From the NCBI GenBank assembly GCA_040773385.1, contig JAXGWH010000052.1:1-7486 (forward strand): DNA of 7,486 bases. Direction: 5' to 3'. The notes beneath the pieces are model-generated. The model saw only the letters and a program-made list of their open reading frames with translations, ran no database searches and was not told the origin of the DNA. Below are positions 1 to 6,269 of the stretch, piece after piece; position 1 is the first letter of the stretch, and every line of letters starts with the position of its first letter. The stretch comes from Aeriscardovia sp040773385. GTDB taxonomy: Bacteria > Actinomycetota > Actinomycetes > Actinomycetales > Bifidobacteriaceae. Made by a program: the position numbers and the translations under genes.

Positions 1-1516
1 GCGGACGGTCCCGTTGCGGACAGGCCGGCACGTTCGTAATACCGCCCTCGGCTCTTCAACCGGCCATGGCTTGTGAGAATCCCTTCCTCGACGAGCCCGC
101 GGAGAATCCTGCGCACGGTCGCCATCGACAGCCCCGTGGCCCTGGCGACATCATGGGACGAGAACGCCCTGTGGGGCAGGGAGGCGATGACCCTCATCCG
201 CGAGGTGACCGCCCTGCGGCCGGTCGTGCCGGCCGTCTGCGCGGGGTTCCCGGCCTGCGGCCGGTACAGGGTGATCCGGAACTGCGTCGCGTCAGCGGAG
301 ATCTCCGGCAGGGGCAGCGAGAGCCTTTTCATCTCGGCGTTGATGAACACCATCCCGGCGCCCTGCCCGTACACCGGGCGGCCGTCGCCCTGCCGGGAGC
401 GCAGGAGCTGCATGAGCAGCTGGTTGCGGCAGGCGGACGTCCCGTCCGCGATGGTCGCCATCGTCTTGCCCCCCCCCACAAGCCTCCCGGGCTGGTGATC
501 TCCACCCTGTCCGGGTAGATGTCGACGCACACCGGCGTGTTACGGAAAGTCTCGCTGTATTCACGATGGACGACGGCATTTCTGATGGCCTCGCCCAGCA
601 CTTCCCGGGGAATCTCCGGATCCGTCTGCCGCCCGGCCTGCCCGGCTGTTGTTGCGTCGGGGCGCGTGCGCAGCCGGCGGGCCGTCTCCTCCACCGCAGT
701 GGCGACCATCTGTTCCACCGGCCCCTCGCAGACGGCGGCGTCAGGGCGGCCAAACGGCTCGGCCTCGTCTTTGCGCAGACCGGAATGGGACACGACATCG
801 ACGAACAGCTGGGGGAAGAATTGCTGCGGGTAATAACCGGCGACGAGCAGCCCGGCCATCCGCACATTCCCGTCGTTGTTCAGGATGTTCAGACGTGCCA
901 GTTTTTTCGTCGTCTTCCGCGTGCCGTGGAAAGGGTGTGCACTGGCATGCGCGGCGACGATGCCCGAGATGAGGCGCGGGTCCAGGTCCTCGACCGTCGC
1001 GCCGGGGACGGTCTCATGGTCGGCATGGCTGGGCTTCAGTACTTCCCTGAGCGCCTGGATCTCCACCGGCGAGAACCGCGTGTCCTTGTCATCGACGCGT
1101 TTGTAGCTTCCGGCGAGCATTCCTTTCGCGCGCAGATAGCACGGTTTCTGCCCCGGACTGTTCTCCTCGATACGGACGATGAGGATCTGCCCGCCGGCGA
1201 CATTTCCCCGCTCCACCTCATAAGCCGGCGGATTCACCAATTTGATACCGGTGACTCCCCCGTCGCCGATGCCCACGTAAAACTGGTTGAGGACACGCTC
1301 AAAATCAAAACCTTTTGCCCGTGTGAAATTGTTCTTCTCGCTCAGACCGAGCAGAAGGTAACCGCCGTGGGTGTTCGCAAAGGCGCTGACAGATTCCCAG
1401 ACCGATTGGTGGAGGCCGGCGCCGCAGCTCTTCGCCTCATACAGGGCGTCGTCGGTTTGCTGTTTGCGCAGGACCTTCAGCACCTTCGCAAGGGGCCTGT
1501 CGAGGATCGTCGCCAT
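1..1516 (-). CDS. AlbA_2 (Schlafen-type) / GHKL-ATPase-like / winged-helix protein (COG2865-like), frameshifted at a G9 tract, runs off left edge
   Basis: This looks like a COG2865-type putative regulator or RecG-like DNA-binding protein. Numbering is from ATG 1516. Residues about 15-140 form an AlbA_2 domain: LYEAKS, then WESVSAFANTHGGYLLLG, the typical nucleic-acid binding core. A C-terminal ATPase-like part follows, with the N-box-like GEAIRNAVVHREY at about 308-320 and PDRVEITSPGGL at about 335-346. The uninterrupted frame then meets nine G (+ strand C 469-477), turns into Arg/Ala/Ser-rich nonsense and stops at 329. With one G fewer the product continues WGGKTMATIADGTSACRNQL, then a winged-helix-like segment (FSSHDVARATGLSMATVRRI at about + strand 165-105), and stays open to base 1, giving at least 505 residues. 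I chose ATG 1516 over ATG 1519 and ATG 1546 because GGAGG lies 7 bases upstream of it. Family members occur as transcriptional regulators and in defence islands. The exact role here is unknown. Confidence 0.85.
469..477 (-). repeat. G9 homopolymer tract inside the AlbA_2 gene; frameshift point
   Basis: Nine consecutive C on the + strand read as nine G in the coding strand, in the sequence GGC-TTG-T(G9)CAAG. With nine G the frame is TGG GGG GGG GCA AGA, leaving the conserved protein. With eight it is TGG GGG GGC AAG, which continues the family-like sequence. Such a tract is a classic slipped-strand site, but also a classic place for indel sequencing errors. The data here cannot separate the two. 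Confidence 0.9.
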
Positions 1517-1523
1517 CATCCCA

Positions 1524-1528
1524 CCTCC
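1524..1528 (-). promoter_or_regulatory. ribosome binding site GGAGG of the AlbA_2 gene
   Basis: CCTCC on the + strand gives GGAGG on the coding strand. It is 4 bases from ATG 1519 and 7 bases from ATG 1516, which favours the second ATG and makes the upstream start at 1546 unlikely, because that start would place this site inside the coding region. Confidence 0.7.
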
Positions 1529-1652
1529 GTCACACTCACGTCGCATTCACACACAATCGTAAACAGAATCACAAGCAGAAAAGATAGAAGATGATTTTCT
1601 CGTCGTTTCTGCCTGTCGTCTGTCCATCTGTATTGATGTGCTGGAGACCGGC

Positions 1653-1680
1653 ATTATTCACACACTCAGTCAATAAACAA
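1653..1680 (-). promoter_or_regulatory. possible sigma-70 type promoter for the AlbA_2 gene
   Basis: On the minus strand, TTGTTT (1680-1675) is followed after 16 bases by AATAAT (1658-1653), preceded by TGTG, which resembles an extended -10. It sits in the AT-rich gap between the TerB-type gene and the AlbA_2 gene and would give a leader of roughly 130 bases. AT-rich DNA yields such matches by chance, so this is tentative. Confidence 0.35.
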
Positions 1681-1749
1681 TTTAGTAATCATAAATGCCT
1701 AAATATTCTTATTTCCCAAAATATCTGTTCTATTTGTTCCAGAAAGTCT

Positions 1750-3807
1750 TTAGTGATCGTGAGAAGAGGGCTCCCAACCGGCCAGGAGGTCGCGCACGTC
1801 CGGCAGATAATCCTCGATGAGCACGGGATCACCGTTCTCGTCCGTCTCCAGCACGCTGTCTCCCACGAGGTCGAACAGCTTGTTGTTGATGGAATCAGCC
1901 AGCACAGAGGGCAGCATGCGGTGGGCGAGGAGCGTCGGTTTCCACGCGGATACCGGTCTGCCGTCTGCGAGCGCACGGAGGAGGAACAGCTCGTCGGGGC
2001 TCAGAGACGGCGTGGTGCCCGTATCAGCTATATCAGCCGTATCAGCTGTATCTGTCCAGACTGCGGAGCCGGCCGACGATGTGGCTGCCGCCATGCTCTC
2101 CGCGGGTGCGTCAGCGACGCGCGGTGCCGTCTGTCCCTGCCGGCCCCCGTGCCGGACCAGCTGTTGTTGCCGGTCTTCCTGCTGCCGTTCTTCCTGTTCT
2201 CGTTTCTGCCGCTGCTGTTCCTCGGCCTCGCGCCACGCCTCCTCGGCCTCGGCATCGCGCTCCTCCTGGGTGAGCAGGCTCTCGCGCGTGCCCGCCGCGG
2301 CCTGACGGATCGCCGACAGCCGGCCGAGGTCCACATGGACGGGCGGGTGCGCGGCCTCCCACTCCTGCCGGTCGAACCGGTGTTTGAGGCCGACGAGCGT
2401 TTCCTCGACCACCTTTGTGTAGGGCGGGTAGAACCCGCGCGGCTTGAGGGGTCGGCCGGTGTGCCACACAAGACGGCCGATACGGTCGATCTCGTGGAGC
2501 AGGTCGTTCATGGAGGCCTTCTGCCCGACGACCGCCTCGTAGTGGCCGAGATACCAGTGCCCGTTCTCGCGTGTGTACTCGCGCACGGAATCAACGGCCA
2601 CATGCCGCGTCTCGTACGGATGGTCGGCAAGGTCACGGTCGAAGTACACGGCACGGCGGAATAGAGTGACCGGGGTCACTTTCCATGCGGCGACACGGGA
2701 GCGGAAGTAGCCCTTTGCGGCCACATGGCTGGAGAGAAGCGCCTTCCAGACACTGGCGAGCGCGAGGTCGAACAGATCCGGCGACCCGGACACGACCTTG
2801 GCCGTATCACTCGTGACGTCGGATGCCTCCTCCTGCGGGACGGTGACCGGGCGGTTGAGCGGGGATTTCGACGTCTTATACGAGCCGAGGCTCCGCGCGG
2901 CCTGGGCAATCTGGGAATCCGCGTGGTCCTGCGGACGGGAGAGGGCCGCGTACGTCCGGTCGGCGTCAATCTCCCTGCTGAATTGTTCACTGACCGGGTC
3001 ACCTTTCAGATTCCCGGTGATGACCAGGTCACGCAGCCAGTCGGAGGCATAGCGGGCCACCACCGCGTCGAGGCGATCGGCGTAGCGGTCTTTGAGTTCC
3101 TTGAGTTTCCGGTAGGCCTCGGCCACGTCCTTCACCCCCACTCCGTTGAGCAGCTCATAAATGTAGACGAAGACGGTCGAGGTGGAGGTGGGCGGATACT
3201 GCCCGTGGCGCACACAGGTGCGCCAGGCGAAGTAGCCCTTGAGCTGCCGGACGGTCATGTCGGAGTAGACCGGGCTGAACGCCTGGAAGCTGCTGTCGAA
3301 GGTGCCCTCCGGCTCGTACTCCTCCATCGCCCGCGCCTGGCGGACGAACTCGCGAGCGCGGTCGGCGGGGCGCGTGAACCGGTACATGGCGAGCAGCCTA
3401 CGGATCGGCTCCGGCTCGTTCTCGGCGGGATGATGCCGTTCCTCGGGGCTAAGGAGGGGCTGGGCGGGCACGAGGTCGAACGTCAGCCGCGGGGTGATGT
3501 AGAGGTCAGAGCCGCCGAGTCGTCCGACGGGCACGGATCCGGATTCAGGAGAGTGGCTGGAGTGACTGGAGTGACCGTGGTCACTGTCTTGGGTCTCGTT
3601 CCCTTGTTTTTTCTGCCGTGCCCTCCCGGTCATTTCTCGGGGAATCGGTTCGGCGCCATAGATGATGTCCGACTCGCCGACCATTCTGTCGGCCTGTTCA
3701 ATCTGGCCATCCTGACGATCATCCTGACGATCACCGTGACCGTCGTTCTGATCGTCATCACTGAGGGAGGCGCGATACCCGGCCGCGCCGAACACGCCAT
3801 GCGCCAT
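1750..3807 (-). CDS. TerB_N / TerB_C domain protein (tellurite-resistance type stress module)
   Basis: The product is 685 residues from ATG 3807. After a low-complexity, Asp/Gln/Ser/His-rich N-terminus (about 1-100), residues about 155-360 carry a clear TerB_N domain: ARAMEEYEPEGTFDSSF, then YSDMTVRQLKGYFAWRT and FVYIYELLNGVGVKD. A middle domain (about 360-485) contains the WHTGRPLKPRGFYPPYTK region. A highly charged predicted coiled coil (about 513-550, EEQQRQKREQEERQQEDRQQ) and a Thr-Ala-Asp repeat (about 585-597) follow. The end matches TerB_C (LSPDELFLLRAL, then LPSVLADSINNKLFDLVGD, VLIEDYLPDV). Proteins of this architecture are known from Ter-related stress gene neighbourhoods, often beside helicases or ATPases; no biochemical activity is established. 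ATG 3807 is preferred because AAGGAGG precedes it. The longer GTG start at 3906 lacks a good site and adds no conserved sequence. No signal peptide is seen, so it is probably cytoplasmic. Confidence 0.9.
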   Translation of the reverse strand: MAHGVFGAAGYRASLSDDDQNDGHGDRQDDRQDGQIEQADRMVGESDIIYGAEPIPREMTGRARQKKQGNETQDSDHGHSSHSSHSPESGSVPVGRLGGSDLYITPRLTFDLVPAQPLLSPEERHHPAENEPEPIRRLLAMYRFTRPADRAREFVRQARAMEEYEPEGTFDSSFQAFSPVYSDMTVRQLKGYFAWRTCVRHGQYPPTSTSTVFVYIYELLNGVGVKDVAEAYRKLKELKDRYADRLDAVVARYASDWLRDLVITGNLKGDPVSEQFSREIDADRTYAALSRPQDHADSQIAQAARSLGSYKTSKSPLNRPVTVPQEEASDVTSDTAKVVSGSPDLFDLALASVWKALLSSHVAAKGYFRSRVAAWKVTPVTLFRRAVYFDRDLADHPYETRHVAVDSVREYTRENGHWYLGHYEAVVGQKASMNDLLHEIDRIGRLVWHTGRPLKPRGFYPPYTKVVEETLVGLKHRFDRQEWEAAHPPVHVDLGRLSAIRQAAAGTRESLLTQEERDAEAEEAWREAEEQQRQKREQEERQQEDRQQQLVRHGGRQGQTAPRVADAPAESMAAATSSAGSAVWTDTADTADIADTGTTPSLSPDELFLLRALADGRPVSAWKPTLLAHRMLPSVLADSINNKLFDLVGDSVLETDENGDPVLIEDYLPDVRDLLAGWEPSSHDH
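2021..2056 (-). repeat. 9-bp imperfect tandem repeat, four units, in the TerB_C linker
   Basis: On the + strand the units are GTATCAGCT, ATATCAGCC, GTATCAGCT and GTATCTGTC. On the coding strand they give the DTADTADIADTG stretch in the linker between coiled coil and TerB_C domain. The unit is a multiple of three, so copy-number change would keep the frame. Confidence 0.8.
3551..3577 (-). repeat. 9-bp tandem repeat, three units, in the N-terminal linker of the TerB protein
   Basis: On the + strand the units are GAGTGGCTG, GAGTGACTG and GAGTGACCG. On the coding strand they encode a His-Ser-Ser type repeat (HSSHSSHSP) in the linker before the TerB_N domain. Confidence 0.75.
3711..3758 (-). repeat. 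12-bp imperfect tandem repeat, four units, near the start of the TerB protein
   Basis: On the + strand the units are CCTGACGATCAT, CCTGACGATCAC, CGTGACCGTCGT and TCTGATCGTCAT. They encode an Asp/Arg/Gln-rich, probably disordered stretch (NDGHGDRQDDRQD) within the first about 40 residues of the product. Confidence 0.75.
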
Positions 3808-3811
3808 AGTC

Positions 3812-3818
3812 CCTCCTT
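3812..3818 (-). promoter_or_regulatory. ribosome binding site AAGGAGG of the TerB-type gene
   Basis: CCTCCTT on the + strand is AAGGAGG on the coding strand, 4 bases before ATG 3807. It is the strongest Shine-Dalgarno sequence in the window and decides the start, although the spacing is on the short side. Confidence 0.7.
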
Positions 3819-3872
3819 GCCGATCATCCGAAAACTTACCGTTCATCCGCAAAATACAGCGATACCAGAGAC

Positions 3873-3893
3873 ACCGGAGACAATGACTCCGGT
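3873..3893 (-). other. 7-bp hairpin between metallopeptidase and TerB-type genes
   Basis: ACCGGAG (3873-3879) and CTCCGGT (3887-3893) are perfect inverted arms around a 7-base loop. On the transcribed strand no U run follows, so it is not a standard rho-independent terminator. It could act as a transcript-stability or partial-termination element between the two genes. Confidence 0.45.
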
Positions 3894-3927
3894 CACCCTC
3901 CTGCACAGATCCCCCGCACGAGACGGT

Positions 3928-4575
3928 TCACACGAGATAGTATTGGTTGATCTCGTGCCGACGCACCCGCCAGTCCGGCAGGTAGACGTCCATGTATCGC
4001 TGGAAGGCCGGCCCATGCCCGCTCGCCCGCAAGTGTGTGAGCTCGTGGACGAGCACGTATTCGAGCAGCCGGTCGGGCATGTCCGCCAGCTCGAGGTTGA
4101 GCCGGATCCGCCCGGTGGCCGGGGTGCAGGAACCCCAGCGCGTCTTCATCACGCGCAGGCTGATCTGTGTCGGCCCCCGTCCGACCACCGCCGTCCAGTG
4201 CGGCAGCAGCACCGCGAGCCGTGACCGCAATACCGCCGCTGCCTCACGGCGGCGCTCCGGCGTCCATTTTTCCTGCTGTGTCCGCCCGTCCTGCCCGGCT
4301 GCGGCGATCCGCGCGAAAGTCGACGCGATCCAGGCGCGATGCGCGCCCACGAACCGTTCCAGCACGTCGCCCCCGGCCGCGCGCGGTGCGCTCAGTTCCA
4401 GGTGGGGGCCGTCGAACCGGGCATCCGGACCCTTGACCCGCAGATAGATGTTGCGGATATTCTTGCGCACGATGACCGCGTCATAGCCGCCGATCCGTGT
4501 CACCCGCACCGACAGGACACGCGCCCTTCCGGCGTTCCTGCGGTGAGTGCGGCGAGTCCTTCTCATTTCCCACAT
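3928..4575 (-). CDS. YgjP/DUF45-type (SprT-like fold) zinc metallopeptidase
   Basis: The product is 215 residues from ATG 4575. The C-terminal half holds the family hallmarks: MKTRWGSC (residues about 143-150), the long IRLNLELADMP segment, then YVLVHELTHL with the HExxH zinc site (177-181) and a third likely zinc ligand in SGHGPAF (His 187), followed by LPDW. This is the YgjP-like M48-related peptidase family (DUF45). These are small cytoplasmic metalloproteases, often found next to restriction or stress genes; the natural substrate is unknown. The N-terminus is basic (RRTRRTHRRNAGR). The open frame extends up to 4854, but the extra 93 residues overlap the AraC gene in another frame and look like antisense-type Arg/Ser sequence. 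ATG 4575 and ATG 4566 are both possible; neither has a strong ribosome site. It ends 120 bases before the TerB start. Confidence 0.87.
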   Translation of the reverse strand: MWEMRRTRRTHRRNAGRARVLSVRVTRIGGYDAVIVRKNIRNIYLRVKGPDARFDGPHLELSAPRAAGGDVLERFVGAHRAWIASTFARIAAAGQDGRTQQEKWTPERRREAAAVLRSRLAVLLPHWTAVVGRGPTQISLRVMKTRWGSCTPATGRIRLNLELADMPDRLLEYVLVHELTHLRASGHGPAFQRYMDVYLPDWRVRRHEINQYYLV

Positions 4576-4637
4576 GAGCCGGAATTGTAGAGTCCGAGGG
4601 CGTCGGATGGTCGCCGGCCGCACCGGGCACCGTTCGC

Positions 4638-4661
4638 GTCCGGACTCTTCCTCGTCCGGAC
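4638..4661 (-). other. double GTCCGGAC palindrome (8-bp hairpin) just after the AraC gene
   Basis: GTCCGGAC occurs at 4638-4645 and 4654-4661. Each copy is self-complementary, and the two together can form an 8-bp stem with an 8-base loop two bases beyond the AraC stop codon. No T run follows, so it is at best an atypical terminator. It may alternatively be an operator-like pair of palindromes ahead of the metallopeptidase gene. Confidence 0.5.
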
Positions 4662-4663
4662 TG

Positions 4664-5665
4664 TCACTCTTCGGGGTCAAAACGGTGCATCTGCCGCCAC
4701 TGTCGCGGCGTGACGCCCGTCTCCTTCTTGAACGCGACGCCGAACGCGGTATCGCTTTTGAACCCGCAGCGTCTGCCGACCTCGGAGATCTTGTTGTGCG
4801 AATTGATGAGGATCCACCGCGCCTGGGCGATACGGGTGCGCAACAGATAGGCATACGGCGTGACCCCGGCGATCCGTTCGAACGAGCGGATGAAACGGAA
4901 CTTGTCGACGCCCATCGTCCCGGCGAGATAGTCGATGTTGAGGTTCTCGTTGAAATGCAGCGAGATGTAGTTCATGATCCTGTGGATGGACTGGGCGCTG
5001 TGCTCTTCCTGACGCTCCTGACGGGCGGTGAAGTCATAGAGGAACGAGGTGATGTCCCTGTTCGCCTCGGATTCGTTGCCCTTGCCGGCCACCACACGCT
5101 GGACGATCCGGCTGAAAAGCTTCTCCTCCGCGACAGACCACTCCGACGGGAAGACGGCCGCATGATCCGGGGCGAGACGGTGCAGGAAGGCCGGGACGCT
5201 GACCCCGTCGACCTCCACCCATTCGAGGCGGGAGTCCGCGCTGCCGACGAACGAATGCGGGATGCGGCAGTCAAGCGCGGCGAACTGCCCGGCCTCGACC
5301 TTGGTGACCTTCCCCTCATAGTGGATCTCGATCCAGCCGTCGAGCAGGTGGCCGACCATCATACCGCCGTAGGTGACCTCATACGAGCGATACTCCTCGC
5401 GGGCGGAGAACAGCCCGGCGCGCTTGACGCATACGCCCATGCGCAGCGCCTCACGGGTCGGCGTGCGTGCGGCATAGACGACCTCGCTGCCGATGATGGG
5501 GTCGATGGTCGGCACGAGCTTTGTGCGGACGAGCATCTGCGACGACAGGTCAGACTGCTTCTGCAGCCCCGTATTCTGCCGCGTCAGCGTCTGCGGCAGT
5601 GTCTGAGTATCCATCTGCGCCTGTTGCCCCTTTGACGGGACGGTGCCCGTTGTAAGCACCGTCAT
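4664..5665 (-). CDS. AraC/XylS-family transcriptional regulator
   Basis: The product is 333 residues from ATG 5665. The N-terminal half (about 60-170) looks like a cupin-type ligand-sensing domain: YGGMMVGHLLDGWIEIHYEG, then AGQFAALDCRIPHSF. The last about 100 residues hold the two AraC helix-turn-helix motifs, DYLAGTMGVDKFRFIRSFER with GVTPYAYLLRTRIAQARWIL, then ISEVGRRCGFKSDTAFGVAF and KKETGVTPRQWRQ, the family signature. It should bind DNA in the cytoplasm in response to a small molecule, often a sugar. The ligand and targets cannot be read here. Starts at ATG 5665, ATG 5614 and GTG 5743 are possible. GTG 5743 is unlikely because it would place a perfect palindrome (5695-5719) inside the coding region and has no ribosome site. 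ATG 5614 has AAAGGGG about 12 bases away. Confidence 0.87.
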   Translation of the reverse strand: MTVLTTGTVPSKGQQAQMDTQTLPQTLTRQNTGLQKQSDLSSQMLVRTKLVPTIDPIIGSEVVYAARTPTREALRMGVCVKRAGLFSAREEYRSYEVTYGGMMVGHLLDGWIEIHYEGKVTKVEAGQFAALDCRIPHSFVGSADSRLEWVEVDGVSVPAFLHRLAPDHAAVFPSEWSVAEEKLFSRIVQRVVAGKGNESEANRDITSFLYDFTARQERQEEHSAQSIHRIMNYISLHFNENLNIDYLAGTMGVDKFRFIRSFERIAGVTPYAYLLRTRIAQARWILINSHNKISEVGRRCGFKSDTAFGVAFKKETGVTPRQWRQMHRFDPEE

Positions 5666-5694
5666 CACACTTTGTCTTCGAGTGTAGTCGCGTC

Positions 5695-5719
5695 CACAAC
5701 CAAAATTTTTGGAATTGTG
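5695..5719. promoter_or_regulatory. palindromic operator-like site upstream of the AraC gene
   Basis: The sequence reads CACAA, CCAAAA, T, TTTTGG, AA, TTGTG. The inner arms CCAAAA/TTTTGG and the outer arms CACAA/TTGTG are perfect inverted repeats, with two unpaired A on one side. It lies 30 bases before ATG 5665, a typical position for an autoregulatory operator. The binding protein is not known. Confidence 0.5.
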
Positions 5720-5990
5720 CGACGGACGTGAGCCGCATGGCACTCATTGCTAGGAATATTAAAATCCTCTATCTATTTATTTATAGAGATTTCTATTAAA
5801 GTATTTTAAGATATCACCACATAGGCGACAACAGAGGGGCGGGCAAATTCACTGGGATATTGTGCACACAGACTCCAAGAAACAGTCCCCCCGCACCCTG
5901 TGCCTTTTGGGAAAATGCTGAAGGAAATCTCAAAACGAACGTTGTGCGGCACACCTCGCACACGTCGCCCCGCACACGTCGAACACACGC
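5720..5990. other. non-coding regulatory region between the AraC gene and the tRNA promoter
   Basis: No credible gene is seen; the short open frames here lack ribosome sites and recognisable products. The left part (about 5750-5815) is an AT-rich island with nested inverted arms: TTAAAAT (5759-5765) with ATTTTAA (5803-5809), and CTCTAT (5767-5772) with ATAGAG (5783-5788). It probably holds the leftward promoter of the AraC gene, but I cannot fix the -35/-10. TGTGCACA (5861-5868) is a short palindrome. The right end has the repeated GCACAC-TCG motif listed separately. Confidence 0.5.
5949..5981. repeat. triplicated GCACAC(C/G)TCG motif ahead of the tRNA promoter
   Basis: GCACACCTCG begins at 5949, GCACACGTCG at 5958 and again at 5972. 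The last two are part of an 11-base direct repeat CGCACACGTCG (5957-5967 and 5971-5981) with a 14-base period. It ends 10 bases before the -35 box of the tRNA promoter, so it may be an activator or repressor binding array. Confidence 0.5.
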
Positions 5991-5991
5991 A

Positions 5992-6020
5992 TTGACGATA
6001 TCCACTCCCCCTCGTAAACT
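5992..6020 (+). promoter_or_regulatory. sigma-70 promoter of the tRNA-Ile/tRNA-Ala unit
   Basis: TTGACG (5992-5997) and TAAACT (6015-6020) are separated by exactly 17 bases. Transcription would begin near 6027, leaving a leader of about 40 bases before the first tRNA. This is the best promoter match in the window. Confidence 0.7.
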
Positions 6021-6065
6021 GTCTCAATGTCTGTTCGGCGGGCGGTACCCGTTGTGAGACGGTCC

Positions 6066-6139
6066 GGGCTCGTAGCTCAGCTGGTTAGAGCGCATCCCTG
6101 ATAAGGATGAGGTCGGAGGTTCAAGTCCTCCCGAGCCCA
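6066..6139 (+). tRNA. tRNA-Ile (anticodon GAU)
   Basis: The gene is 74 bases. Acceptor arm GGGCTCG pairs with CGAGCCC, followed by discriminator A. The D arm contains AGCTCAGCTGGTTAGAG, the anticodon loop reads CTGATAA with anticodon GAT, and the T arm has the GGTTCAAGTCC loop. The CCA end is not encoded. It is the first of two tRNAs in the same transcript, outside any visible rRNA operon. Confidence 0.96.
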
Positions 6140-6144
6140 CGCAT

Positions 6145-6180
6145 TCCCCTTTCTCACGGATTGTCCGCGGAGGGGATTTT
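6145..6180 (+). other. hairpin between the two tRNAs
   Basis: TCCCCT (6145-6150) pairs with AGGGGA (6171-6176), with an inner CGGA/TCCG stem (6157-6160, 6164-6167), and is followed by TTTT. It may be a processing stem or a weak terminator that reduces tRNA-Ala read-through. Confidence 0.4.
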
Positions 6181-6188
6181 GCGACTCT

Positions 6189-6261
6189 GGGGCTATAGCG
6201 CAGCTGGTAGCGCATCTGCTTTGCAAGCAGAGGGTCGCCGGTTCGAATCCGGCTAGCTCCA
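6189..6261 (+). tRNA. tRNA-Ala (anticodon UGC)
   Basis: The gene is 73 bases. Acceptor GGGGCTA pairs with TAGCTCC (one G-U pair), then discriminator A. The anticodon loop is TTTGCAA with anticodon TGC, within stem CTGCT/AGCAG, and the T arm has GGTTCGAATCC. The CCA end is not encoded. It lies 49 bases after tRNA-Ile and is probably co-transcribed with it. Confidence 0.96.
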
Positions 6262-6269
6262 CGGGCAGG

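Noticed and set aside
292..867. 191-codon minus-strand frame around the G9 tract
   Set aside because: It is a third frame, Arg/Ser/Pro-rich, and matches neither the upstream nor the downstream conserved sequence.
566..1594. 342-codon open frame on the plus strand
   Set aside because: Antisense to the AlbA_2 domain of the minus-strand gene.
1591..2664. 357-codon open frame on the plus strand
   Set aside because: Lies opposite the TerB_C half and starts in an AT-rich gap without a ribosome site; composition is a mirror of the coiled coil.
3808..3906. N-terminal extension of the TerB-type protein from GTG 3906
   Set aside because: No good ribosome site, contains a hairpin, and adds no conserved residues; ATG 3807 has AAGGAGG.
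2725..4224. 499-codon open frame on the plus strand
   Set aside because: It is antisense to the TerB_N/C and metallopeptidase genes, which have clear domain motifs; GC-rich DNA often gives long mirror frames. No recognisable product or ribosome site.
4576..4854. N-terminal extension of the metallopeptidase
   Set aside because: Overlaps the AraC gene in another frame, is Arg/Ser-rich and is not part of the family domain.
4547..5635. 362-codon open frame on the plus strand
   Set aside because: Antisense to the AraC-family gene, whose helix-turn-helix signature is unmistakable.
5949..5981. Repeat cluster as a CRISPR array
   Set aside because: Units are only about 10 bases and nearly adjacent, with no spacers.
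5806..6057. Short open frames on both strands left of the tRNAs
   Set aside because: Overlap each other, have no ribosome sites and no recognisable sequence, and one covers the tRNA promoter.
6241..6261. 3' end of tRNA-Ala as an integration attachment site
   Set aside because: No second copy of this end and no integrase gene were seen in the window.
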